This document shows positions 1-8,004 of a stretch of 35,151 nucleotides of DNA, one piece after another. How positions within the stretch are numbered: the stretch's first letter is position 1; the number at the start of each line of letters is the position of its first letter. Location of the stretch: NCBI GenBank assembly GCA_905478845.1, contig CAJQKG010000032.1:1-35151 (forward strand), read 5' to 3'. The notes under the pieces were generated by a model. The model had not been told where the DNA came from and made no database searches. It saw only the letters and a program-made list of their open reading frames with translations. The translations under genes were made by a program, and so were the position numbers. Source of the DNA: an uncultured Luminiphilus sp. Its GTDB lineage: Bacteria; Pseudomonadota; Gammaproteobacteria; Pseudomonadales; Halieaceae.

Positions 1-136
1 CTTTTTTGGCGGGCGCTTTTTTAGCGACGGCTTTCTTTTTAGCAGGTGCTTTTTTGGTGGGCGCTTTTTTGGCGACAGCTTTCTTCTTAGGTGCTGCGCC
101 TTTGGCTTTTGCGCTGGCTGATTTGCGACTGGCCAT
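1..136 (-). CDS. Histone H1-like Lys/Ala/Pro-rich protein, N-terminal part (cut by window edge)
   Basis: The minus strand reads ATG at 136-134 and stays open to base 1, giving 45 visible residues that begin MASRKSASAKAKGAAPKKK. The sequence continues with AVAKKAPxKKAPAKKK-type units. The DNA repeats with a 48-base (16-residue) period, for example around 1-16 and 49-64. This composition is typical of the basic tails of bacterial histone H1-like or AlgP/PhaF-like proteins, which bind DNA or polyanions. A GAGGAAC ribosome-binding-like sequence lies about 11 bases upstream of the ATG. The stop codon and most of the protein lie left of the window, so the family assignment rests on composition only. 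Confidence 0.7.
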   Translation of the reverse strand, partial: MASRKSASAKAKGAAPKKKAVAKKAPTKKAPAKKKAVAKKAPAKK

Positions 137-304
137 AGTGGTGCTGTTCCTCGTAAAGTAGCACAACAGACTTTGTCGCGCTTATTTGGGGCGGGGACGC
201 TATCAGATCTGGGCCCTCCGTACCAGCACAGATTTTAGAGGCCCAGTGTTTATGGGGTATCGGCAAGGCTGAGTGCGCCCATTTCGCTGACAGGAGGCGT
301 TTTG
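137..304. promoter_or_regulatory. Divergent intergenic region between the H1-like gene and sfsA
   Basis: These 168 bases separate two divergently transcribed genes and must hold promoters for one or both. The only signal I can point to is the AGGAGG Shine-Dalgarno at 292-297, seven bases before the sfsA ATG at 305. It favours that ATG over the in-frame TTG at 302. I found no convincing -35/-10 pair. Confidence 0.4.
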
Positions 305-1024
305 ATGGACTTTCCGCCTCTCATTAAGGGAACCTTGAGTCGACGTTATAAACGCTTCTTAGCCGATGTGGTCTTGGCCGAGGGTGAGGAGCTGGTTTGT
401 GCGCATTGTCCTAATACGGGTGCCATGACGGGTTGCCAGCCGGCCGATGCGGCGGTGTGGTTGTCCTTCCATTCCAAGCCATCGCGCAAATTAGCATGGA
501 CTTGGGAGTTGGTGCAGACCAAGACGGGGTTGGCTTGTATTCATGCGGTAATGGCGAATCGCGTCGTCGGCGAAGCATTGCGGGAAGGGCTCTTCCCCGA
601 CTTGATGCCCAGTGGCGCGCCGCTGCAATCGGAGGTGAGGTTAGCTGACCGAGCGAGGGTGGATTTTTTCGTTGATAGTGGGAGCGGTGTTTATATCGAG
701 GTGAAATCGGTGACATGGCATGTTGGTGGGGGGAGAGGTGCTTTTCCTGATGCGGTCAGTACTCGGGCGAGTAAGCATCTGACTGAACTGGTGGCGGCCA
801 TTCATCGAGGGCATCGTGCTGCTCTGGTTTTTTGCGTGATGCATGAAGCCATCACGAGCGTTGCGCCCGCAGAGCAAGTTGACCCAACCTACGCGGCCCA
901 CCTGGCGCAAGCGATGGCGGAGGGGCTGGAGGTTTATCTGTTGTTTAATGAGATCAACCAGCGGGGGATCTATCCGCTAAGGGCACGAGCGCTTGGAGAA
1001 AAGATATCGCATTCGACGCACTGA
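305..1024 (+). CDS. sfsA: SfsA family DNA-binding protein/nuclease
   Basis: The 239-residue product matches SfsA in length and motifs: RRYKRFLADV near the N-terminus, CPNTGAM around residue 37, a VDFFVD...YIEVKSVTW core, and FPDAVSTRASKHL followed by a C-terminal APAEQVDPTYA segment. SfsA was first described as a sugar fermentation stimulation protein in Escherichia coli. The family has an OB-fold-like N-terminal part and a nuclease-like core, and its physiological role is still loosely defined. The start is ATG 305, set by AGGAGG at 292-297; TTG 302 is too close to the Shine-Dalgarno. The M15 peptidase follows almost immediately, so the two are probably co-transcribed. Confidence 0.93.
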   Translation: MDFPPLIKGTLSRRYKRFLADVVLAEGEELVCAHCPNTGAMTGCQPADAAVWLSFHSKPSRKLAWTWELVQTKTGLACIHAVMANRVVGEALREGLFPDLMPSGAPLQSEVRLADRARVDFFVDSGSGVYIEVKSVTWHVGGGRGAFPDAVSTRASKHLTELVAAIHRGHRAALVFCVMHEAITSVAPAEQVDPTYAAHLAQAMAEGLEVYLLFNEINQRGIYPLRARALGEKISHSTH

Positions 1025-1026
1025 CA

Positions 1027-1710
1027 TTGTTGGGCCTTTCTCGCGAGGGCTTATGTGAATTCGCGGAAGGCATGTGGGCGCATCAAGGCGCAGCCAGTGC
1101 GTTCACTGCACTCAGTAGGCGGGCGTCGACAGCGGGATTTGATCTGCGGGTAGCCTCTGCTTTCCGGGGTTACACCCGCCAATTAGACATTGTGAATGCT
1201 AAGTGGCTCGGTCATCGTCCCGTACAGGATGAGAAGGGGGTGGATCTGCACCGCGCAGCGCTATCCGATAGTGACTGGCTTGCTGCGATCCTGCGCTTTT
1301 CTGCGTTGCCGGGCACGTCTCGGCATCACTGGGGCACCGATTTTGACATTTGGGATCGCTCAGCGGCGCCCGCCGATTATAGGCCTCAGTTGATCTCGAG
1401 CGAATATCAGCCGGACGGGGTGTTTGCTGAGATGAGTGCTTGGTTGGATGATCAAATAGCAGCGGATAACGCGGAGGGTTTTTATAAGCCCTATGATGTT
1501 GACCGCGGCGGTGTGGCGCCTGAACCTTGGCACATCAGTTATCGACCGGTGGCACAGGGCTATCATCAGCACTTATCACTGAGTCATTGTCTTCCGCTGT
1601 GGCGTGGACATGCTGATCCAGCCGGCGAGTGTCACGCTCCGTTGCAAATGGTGTCGGTGTTAGAGGCGCAAGCCGATGCTATTTTCAAACGATACGTGTT
1701 GATGACCTAG
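1027..1710 (+). CDS. M15 family (VanY-like) D-alanyl-D-alanine carboxypeptidase
   Basis: This is a zinc metallopeptidase of about 227 residues. The M15 zinc and catalytic signatures are intact: SRHHWGTDFD at residues 98-107 (the SxHxxGxxxD motif, ligands H100 and D107) and EPWH at 166-169 (catalytic Glu and third His ligand). Family members trim the terminal D-Ala from peptidoglycan stem peptides. No signal peptide is visible, so either the enzyme acts on cytoplasmic muropeptides or the true start is elsewhere. The start is uncertain: TTG 1027, two bases after the sfsA stop, has no Shine-Dalgarno of its own and would rely on translational coupling. The gene converges on pfp, with 40 bases between stops. 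Confidence 0.85.
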   Translation: MLGLSREGLCEFAEGMWAHQGAASAFTALSRRASTAGFDLRVASAFRGYTRQLDIVNAKWLGHRPVQDEKGVDLHRAALSDSDWLAAILRFSALPGTSRHHWGTDFDIWDRSAAPADYRPQLISSEYQPDGVFAEMSAWLDDQIAADNAEGFYKPYDVDRGGVAPEPWHISYRPVAQGYHQHLSLSHCLPLWRGHADPAGECHAPLQMVSVLEAQADAIFKRYVLMT

Positions 1711-1750
1711 ACGGGCGCTCGTTGTGCACGCTGCGCAGTGTTTTGGGACG

Positions 1751-3010
1751 CTACGTCTGCCATGGAGTGCAGCGTTTGCGCTCCAACACTTTCTTTAACC
1801 GCGTGTATCGTGGCATACCGCGGTGATAGTCAGGGTAGGCTTCGCCGGCGATGAGTGGCTCAAAGTAGGCTCTGCCCGCCGCAGTGACCGCAAAACCATC
1901 TTTTGATATGAATCGACGGGGCATTTTTTTCTCTCGATTGGCGACACGATGCAGTGGCGCAGTGCCAATCTGCCAACGGTACTGTTTGCCGGTTTGTCGC
2001 TCGATGGTGGGCATGATGGCGTTAGCTCCCTCCAAGGCAAGCTCGACTGCCGCTCGGCCGAGCGCCATCGCCTGGTCAACATCGGTTTGACTGGCAATAT
2101 GACGAGCGGCGCGCTGCAGGTAGTCGGCGACGGCCCAGTGATACTTATAGCCGAGGTGCTCTTTCACCATGCTAGCCAGCATCGGTGCCAAACCACCCAG
2201 TTGAGCATGGCCAAATGCGTCTGTTTCGCCTTGATCAGCGAGTAGCTTGCCATCTGCAGTGCTGGTCCCCTCAGAGGCGACAACGACGCAATACCCATAG
2301 CGTTTGACGCAATCGCTGACTTTACTGAGAAATTTTGTCTGATCGAAGGCAATTTCAGGAAACAGAATGATGTGCGGCGCATCCCCTCGCTCTGTCGCCG
2401 CAAGGCAGCTCGCACCGGCAATCCAGCCGGCATGCCGGCCCATGACCTCAAGAATAAAAACCTTGGTAGAAGTGGCGCACATTGATTCAATATCTAACGC
2501 CGCTTCGCGTGTTGATATGGCGACATATTTAGCGACTGAACCAAAGCCTGGGCAGTTGTCTGTCAGCGGCAGGTCATTGTCGATGGTTTTGGGTACGTGG
2601 ATGGCCTGTATGGGATAGCCCATCTGCTCGCTAATGTGAGAGACCTTAAGGCAGGTATCAGCAGAGTCGCCGCCGCCGTTATATAAAAAATATCCGATAT
2701 TGTGTGCCTTAAAAACCGTGATCAGCCGCTCATATTCGGTTTGATTCTCTGCAAAGCTTTTTAATTTATAGCGACAAGAACCAAAGGCCCCTCCGGGTGT
2801 GCTGATTAATCCCTCGATCGAGCGACTGGTTTCTTGCGACGTATCGATGAGATTTTCTTGCAGTGCGCCTAAGATGCCATTTTGCCCTGCTAAGACTTTC
2901 CCAATGCGCTTGGGATGCTCCTTCGCCGTTTGAATGACAGCGGCGGCTGAGGCGTTGATGACGGGGGTGACCCCCCCTGATTGGGCATAAAATAAATTGC
3001 GTCGCGTCAT
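1751..3010 (-). CDS. pfp: 6-phosphofructokinase, pyrophosphate-dependent type
   Basis: This 419-residue phosphofructokinase interconverts fructose 6-phosphate and fructose 1,6-bisphosphate in the cytosol. PKTIDND at residues 140-146 carries the Lys found in pyrophosphate-dependent enzymes, where ATP enzymes have Gly. NGGGDS at 111-116 places Asp where ATP-dependent enzymes have Gly, also a PPi-type sign. MGRHAGW at 190-196 is the usual sugar-phosphate-binding motif. If PPi-dependent, the step is reversible and can serve both glycolysis and gluconeogenesis. The start is ATG at 3010-3008 with no clear Shine-Dalgarno. The gene is divergent from mpl, with 104 bases between them. An ATP-dependent enzyme cannot be excluded by sequence alone but is less likely. 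Confidence 0.88.
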   Translation of the reverse strand: MTRRNLFYAQSGGVTPVINASAAAVIQTAKEHPKRIGKVLAGQNGILGALQENLIDTSQETSRSIEGLISTPGGAFGSCRYKLKSFAENQTEYERLITVFKAHNIGYFLYNGGGDSADTCLKVSHISEQMGYPIQAIHVPKTIDNDLPLTDNCPGFGSVAKYVAISTREAALDIESMCATSTKVFILEVMGRHAGWIAGASCLAATERGDAPHIILFPEIAFDQTKFLSKVSDCVKRYGYCVVVASEGTSTADGKLLADQGETDAFGHAQLGGLAPMLASMVKEHLGYKYHWAVADYLQRAARHIASQTDVDQAMALGRAAVELALEGANAIMPTIERQTGKQYRWQIGTAPLHRVANREKKMPRRFISKDGFAVTAAGRAYFEPLIAGEAYPDYHRGMPRYTRLKKVLERKRCTPWQT

Positions 3011-3114
3011 GATGAACTAAATAAGGGGGAGTGAAACACGGTGAGTAAGGTAGACCCCTCACGGCGCAATGGCAAACGGCACATGCTAATCTGACTTAAT
3101 TATGGAGAAGTTGT

Positions 3115-4494
3115 TTGGCTGATCACGTTCACATCTTAGGTATTTGTGGCACCTTCATGGGCGGTCTAGCATTACTGGCACGGGATAGCGGTTATCGGGT
3201 GTCGGGCAGTGACGCCCACGTTTATCCGCCGATGAGTACTCAACTCGTTGATAGCGGCATTGCGGTGATGGATGGCTATGACGCTGATCAGCTAGCGCCA
3301 GCCCCCGATTGTATCGTTGTGGGCAATGCGTTGTCGCGCGGCAACGCAGCGATTGAGAGCATGCTGAATCGACACTTGCACTACACCTCTGGCCCCGAAT
3401 GGTTGGGTCAGCATATTTTAAAAGATCGATGGGTATTAGCCGTTGCAGGCACTCATGGTAAAACCAGTACGGCGAGCATGCTTGCCTGGATACTGGATCA
3501 AGCCGGATTGGCGCCGGGGTTTTTGATTGGCGGTATACCCGTCAATTTTGGGATATCGGCTCGACTGGGCGAGGGTCGGTATTTTGTTGTCGAGGCCGAC
3601 GAGTATGACTCGGCTTTTTTCGATAAGCGTTCTAAGTTCGTTCATTATCGACCCGATACGCTGGTAATCAATAATCTCGAATACGACCACGCCGACATTT
3701 TCGCTGATCTTGCCGAAATTGAAACTCAGTTTCACCATTTGATTCGCTGTATTCCCGGAGATGGCGCGATTATTCGTGGCGAGGGGGAGGCGATTGATCG
3801 CGTGTTGGCGCGCGGTGTGTGGAGTGCGGTCAGCACGGTAGCGCCTGGGAGCGAAGGGGTTCCCGATGGGTGGTCTTGGCGATCTGACTCGGGGGCTGAG
3901 AGCGGCTTTGTGATTACCACGCCTGACGGACAGACTTACCCACTCAGGTGGCCGCTCATCGGCGCACATAATGCGGCCAATGCAACCGCTGCGGTGGCAG
4001 CTGCTGCCCAGGTTGGTGTCGATCCCGCTGATGCCGTAGACGCTTTAGCCTCTTTTGCGGGGATTAAGCGAAGATTAGAATGGCTCGGAGCGCCCCATAA
4101 CATCGACGTTTTCGATGATTTTGCACATCATCCCACCGCCATCGCGGCAACCTTGCGGGCCATGCGGGCCGATCAATCAGAGGGAAAGCTCATCGCGATC
4201 ATAGAGCCGCGCTCAAACACCATGCGCCTAGGACAGCATCGAACTGAACTGGGTGCCTCCGCTAGGGAGGCGGACCATGTCATCTGGTTTGAACCGCCCG
4301 GGCTAGACTGGGATCTTTTGGATGTGTTGGGCGCCTATAAGCATCAGGAGGTTATCAGCGATATTGAATCTCTGATTCATCGGGCGATGGCGCTGGCGCA
4401 TCCCGGCGACAAGATCGTGGTCATGAGTAATGGTAGCTTTCAGGGCTTGCACACCCGACTCATTGCAGCATTAAAGGATAAAGTTTACGCATGA
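3115..4494 (+). CDS. mpl: UDP-N-acetylmuramate:L-alanyl-gamma-D-glutamyl-meso-diaminopimelate ligase
   Basis: This 459-residue Mur ligase family enzyme reattaches the recycled murein tripeptide to UDP-MurNAc, so the cell reuses turned-over peptidoglycan. HILGICGTFMGGLA at the N-terminus is the Rossmann-like UDP-binding motif, and the C (not A) in GICGTFMG is typical of Mpl rather than MurC. The ATP P-loop AGTHGKTST spans residues 111-119; DDFAHHPTA and IEPRSNTM are the later conserved Mur motifs. The start is TTG 3115, supported by GGAG at 3104-3107 with seven bases of spacing. The stop overlaps the next gene by four bases (ATGA), so this is the first gene of a four-gene operon. Confidence 0.95.
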   Translation: MADHVHILGICGTFMGGLALLARDSGYRVSGSDAHVYPPMSTQLVDSGIAVMDGYDADQLAPAPDCIVVGNALSRGNAAIESMLNRHLHYTSGPEWLGQHILKDRWVLAVAGTHGKTSTASMLAWILDQAGLAPGFLIGGIPVNFGISARLGEGRYFVVEADEYDSAFFDKRSKFVHYRPDTLVINNLEYDHADIFADLAEIETQFHHLIRCIPGDGAIIRGEGEAIDRVLARGVWSAVSTVAPGSEGVPDGWSWRSDSGAESGFVITTPDGQTYPLRWPLIGAHNAANATAAVAAAAQVGVDPADAVDALASFAGIKRRLEWLGAPHNIDVFDDFAHHPTAIAATLRAMRADQSEGKLIAIIEPRSNTMRLGQHRTELGASAREADHVIWFEPPGLDWDLLDVLGAYKHQEVISDIESLIHRAMALAHPGDKIVVMSNGSFQGLHTRLIAALKDKVYA

Positions 4495-7019
4495 AATTTG
4501 TCGGTACGTTTTATGACGGGTTGCTGAGACGGCCCTGGCTAGTCGTGATCGCATTAATCGCAGTGGTGGGGAGCGCAGTTGTCTCGTTACCCAACTTGCG
4601 ATTAGAGGCTTCCTCTGACTCACTTTTACTGCAGGGAGACCCCGATCTTGCCTATTTTCGTGAGTCGTCTGCGAAGTATGCAGGGGGCGAATTTCTGATT
4701 CTGACCTGGGAGCCCAATGCCCCGCTGTTATCGCCAGACTCCCTCGAGCCCTTGACCGCAATGGTCGATGAACTTCGCAGGCTGCGTGGGGTATCGGGGG
4801 TGACCACATTACTGGATGTGCCGTTACTCGAAAGCCCACCGCTATCGCTTACTGATCTTGCTCGCGCCGACAGCATGCCCACCTTACGTGATCCTGAGGT
4901 TGATCGCCGCTTAGCGCTGACAGAGCTCACTAGCAGTCCGCTCTACCGTAATTTACTGGTCAGTGAGGAGGGCGATCTCACCGGAATTTTGGTGTCATTA
5001 GAGGTCGATTCAGAGGCGGAAACATTATTGGACCAGCGAGAGTCGCTGCGTCAGGTGGCCTTGTTAGGTGAGCTTGATGAGGCTGGCGCGCTCAGTTTGG
5101 CGCAAGTTGAGGCGGAATATGACATCGCCTTGGCCAGACTCGGGGACGAGAGGAGTCGATTGGTCGCCGCAGTCCGCGGAGTGGCCGATCGTTTTAGACC
5201 CTATGCAAGCATCTTTGTGGGGGGCGTACCGATGATCGCCGCCGATATGTTGAGCTTTGTGCAATCGGATTTAACGACCTTTGGCTCGGCTATTTTGCTG
5301 GTCATGGCCGCAGCGATGTGGATTATTTTTCGGGGCTGGAAATGGGTAGTGATCCCTTTGGCCGCTTGCAGCGCTACCGCCACCTTGCTGCTTGGGGTGC
5401 TGGCTGCCACCGATTGGCGCATGACCGTCATCTCCTCCAATTCGGTGGCCGTATTGTTGATCGTGACACTCTCACTCTCGATTCACTTGGTGGTTCGCTA
5501 TCGAGAACTGCATCGCGCTCAGCCTGCTGCGTCGAGGACGGAACTGGCGGCGGGCTCGGCTAGATTAATGCTGGTACCTTGTTTATACACTGCGATGACA
5601 ACGATCGTTGCCTTTACTTCGCTGGTGGTGGCGGGTCTTCAGCCGGTGATCGACTTTGGTTGGATGATGACGACCGGAATCGTGATCGGATTTTGCACTG
5701 TGTTCACACTCGTGCCGGCATTGATGGTGATTATCCCAGACGCGCCTCGTGCGACCTCCCAGCAAACTGACGCGCCTTTCACGCAAAAATTCGCACTGAT
5801 AGTGCAGCGGCATGGTGTCTTTGTCAGTGCAGTGACCGTCGTTTTAATCGTTATTTCAGGCCTCGGTATTCGGTCACTCGAAGTAGAGAACCGATTTATC
5901 GATTACTTCAAAGAACACACTGAAATTTATCAGGGAATGGAGCTGCTTGACGCGCGACTGGGTGGGACGATTCCTTTGGATGTGATTCTGTCTGCGCCTG
6001 AAGCGCCGAGTGCGATTGACGCGGTGCCACCGTCCAGTGCACAGGAGGCAGATTGGGGCGAGGAGGATGGTTTTTTTGATGAGTCATTCGACATTGATTT
6101 TAGCTTTGGTTCGAGTGGCGACGCGGAAACAAGTTATTGGTTTTCGGTGCCGGGTCGGCAGCTGATAGATCAAGTGCACCGGATTGTCGATGACAGAGAG
6201 GAGTCAGGAAAGGTCATGTCGCTCTCCACAGCCTTTACCGTGATGGATCGTTTGTATGGCAGTCGTTTAGGTGGTGTAGAGCTGGCTCTGATCGAAAACA
6301 GTCTGCCTCGAGACGTCAGTGACTCGTTGATTACCCCTTTCTATAACGCCTCTGCGCAAGAAGTGAGGTTGAGTGTCCGCGTGATGGAAACGAGCGAATC
6401 GCTGCGGCGGGATGCGTATCTGCGGGAACTGCGGGAGCAGATCTTGACGGAGACCGGCATTGAACCTGAGCGGCTGCACTTTACGTCTTTGCTGGTGCTC
6501 TATAACAACGTGCTGCAAAGCCTCTACACCTCGCAAATTAAAACACTCGGGGCCGTGTTCTTGGCGATTGGCGTGATGTTTTGGGCCTTATTTCGTTCAT
6601 TGTCGATTGCATTATTAGCCCTTGCACCCAATATTTTGGCGGCGGGTTTGGTGTTGGGATTGATGGGTTTAACCGGCATTCCCCTCGATATTATGACCAT
6701 TACCATTGCCGCAATTGTGGTGGGTATTGGCGTCGACGATTGTATTCATTACTTGCATCGCTTTCGCGATGAAATTGCGCTCGATGGTGATTACCATGCG
6801 GCCATGATGCGCAGTCACGGTAGCATTGGCCGGGCAATGTATTACACGACGCTGACGGTAGTGGTGGGGTTCGCGACCCTGACTTTATCTAACTTTACGC
6901 CGCTCCTCTATTTTGGTGTCCTCACTGTGGTGGCAATGATTGCCGCCGTCGCGGGAGCGTTATTGTTGTTACCTCAGCTGATCCTCATCTTCAGACCCTT
7001 TGGTAGGGCCCAGTCCTGA
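4491..7019 (+). CDS. RND superfamily (MMPL-type) membrane protein
   Basis: This is an 842-residue membrane protein with the duplicated architecture of RND/MMPL transporters. It has an N-terminal membrane segment (about residues 15-34), a large extracytoplasmic domain, a cluster of membrane segments starting near residue 264, a second large loop, and a C-terminal cluster starting near residue 683. The second loop contains a very acidic stretch (WGEEDGFFDESFDIDF). GIDDCIHYLHRFRDE after the repeated VVGIGVDD motif is characteristic of MMPL-type sterol-sensing-like or lipid transporters. Substrate is unknown; lipids or hydrophobic compounds are usual for the family. The gene overlaps mpl by four bases and the YkgJ-like gene by one, indicating translational coupling. 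Confidence 0.88.
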   Translation: MKFVGTFYDGLLRRPWLVVIALIAVVGSAVVSLPNLRLEASSDSLLLQGDPDLAYFRESSAKYAGGEFLILTWEPNAPLLSPDSLEPLTAMVDELRRLRGVSGVTTLLDVPLLESPPLSLTDLARADSMPTLRDPEVDRRLALTELTSSPLYRNLLVSEEGDLTGILVSLEVDSEAETLLDQRESLRQVALLGELDEAGALSLAQVEAEYDIALARLGDERSRLVAAVRGVADRFRPYASIFVGGVPMIAADMLSFVQSDLTTFGSAILLVMAAAMWIIFRGWKWVVIPLAACSATATLLLGVLAATDWRMTVISSNSVAVLLIVTLSLSIHLVVRYRELHRAQPAASRTELAAGSARLMLVPCLYTAMTTIVAFTSLVVAGLQPVIDFGWMMTTGIVIGFCTVFTLVPALMVIIPDAPRATSQQTDAPFTQKFALIVQRHGVFVSAVTVVLIVISGLGIRSLEVENRFIDYFKEHTEIYQGMELLDARLGGTIPLDVILSAPEAPSAIDAVPPSSAQEADWGEEDGFFDESFDIDFSFGSSGDAETSYWFSVPGRQLIDQVHRIVDDREESGKVMSLSTAFTVMDRLYGSRLGGVELALIENSLPRDVSDSLITPFYNASAQEVRLSVRVMETSESLRRDAYLRELREQILTETGIEPERLHFTSLLVLYNNVLQSLYTSQIKTLGAVFLAIGVMFWALFRSLSIALLALAPNILAAGLVLGLMGLTGIPLDIMTITIAAIVVGIGVDDCIHYLHRFRDEIALDGDYHAAMMRSHGSIGRAMYYTTLTVVVGFATLTLSNFTPLLYFGVLTVVAMIAAVAGALLLLPQLILIFRPFGRAQS

Positions 7020-7285
7020 TGAACGAGTGTCGGCCCTTGTGCGGCGCGTGCTGCATTGCGCCGGCAATTGTGCAACCGTTTTGGGGAATGCCGGAGGGTA
7101 AACCAGCGGGAATTGCTTGTGTACATCTCTCTTCGGAGTCGAAGTGTGGGTTGTTCGGTAATCCAAGGCGACCCCCCGTTTGCGCGGACTTTCGACCAGA
7201 GGCGTCGGTTTGTGGGGGTAGTCGGGCAGAGGCACTGAACCTGCTAACCTTGCTAGAGATCACTACGGCGCCCCCTCTGCTATGA
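7019..7285 (+). CDS. YkgJ-family cysteine-cluster protein
   Basis: This 88-residue protein is rich in conserved cysteines: C4, C8, C11 and C12 in the opening ECRPLCGACC, then single Cys in GIACVHL, SKCGLFG, PPVCADF and SVCGG. This spacing, together with MPEGKPAG, matches the YkgJ/UPF0153 zinc- or iron-chelating family, whose function is not established. The ATG at 7019 overlaps the upstream TGA (TGATG), and the stop overlaps the LON-domain gene by four bases (ATGA). The protein is therefore probably made in step with its neighbours. Confidence 0.85.
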   Translation: MNECRPLCGACCIAPAIVQPFWGMPEGKPAGIACVHLSSESKCGLFGNPRRPPVCADFRPEASVCGGSRAEALNLLTLLEITTAPPLL

Positions 7286-7881
7286 CTGAAATTGCTCTGT
7301 TTCCACTGTCTTCCGTATTACTGCCCTCAGGGCGGTTTCCGATGCAAATTTTTGAACAACGTTACGTCGATTTAGTGGCGCGCTGTATGCGAGAAAACGA
7401 GGGCTTTGGTGTCGCGTGGTTGCGTCAGGGATCTGAGATTTCAGGCGGATCCTTAGACACGCCGAATGTGGGCGACTATGGGACCTATGCCCAGATTGTC
7501 GACTGGGATCAACTGGCCAATGGGTTGTTAGGTATTACCATTGAGGGGCAGCATCGCTTTGATATTGAGTCGACATGGCGCGAACCCGATGGACTGATTA
7601 AGGCGAAAGTGGTGTTTCACGATGCGCCAGTAGTCGCGCCGCTACCTGAGGATCAGATAGGGCTCGCCGAGGTGCTGACAGGTTTGCTAAGGCACCCCCA
7701 GATAAAGCGCTTGAGCCTACAGACCGATGTGTCTGATGCATGGCGGGTCTGCCTGCAATTAGCGCAGCTACTGCCACTGGAGGAAGCGATTAAGTACGAA
7801 CTACTGGGCATCGATTCCATTGATCAGCTGCTTGATAAGATGGATACACTGCTCAAAGAGATCAGTGGTGATGGGTCATGA
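7282..7881 (+). CDS. LON N-terminal (substrate-binding) domain protein
   Basis: This 199-residue protein starts MTEIALFPLSSVLLPSGRFP and continues QIFEQRYVDLV, the signature of the stand-alone Lon substrate-binding (LON/PUA-like) domain. It has no AAA+ or protease domain, so it is not the Lon protease. Such single-domain proteins are common in proteobacteria and lack a firm role; binding of unfolded peptides or adaptor function is a guess. The start overlaps the preceding stop (ATGA). It is the last gene of the mpl operon, and the next gene begins after 123 bases with its own ribosome binding site. Confidence 0.88.
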   Translation: MTEIALFPLSSVLLPSGRFPMQIFEQRYVDLVARCMRENEGFGVAWLRQGSEISGGSLDTPNVGDYGTYAQIVDWDQLANGLLGITIEGQHRFDIESTWREPDGLIKAKVVFHDAPVVAPLPEDQIGLAEVLTGLLRHPQIKRLSLQTDVSDAWRVCLQLAQLLPLEEAIKYELLGIDSIDQLLDKMDTLLKEISGDGS

Positions 7882-8004
7882 TGCAGTGGAAGTCGACTTA
7901 GGCTGAGAGCCGAGATGTTGACAGTATGGCGCGTCGCGGACCCTCGGGTGGATCACAGTGGATGCGAGAATAATAACAGTGGCGGCGAATAGGAGTGGAA
8001 CGAG

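Noticed and set aside
3436-3969. 177-codon open frame on the minus strand
   Set aside because: It lies wholly inside mpl, has no family resemblance or ribosome binding site, and is a shadow of the real gene.
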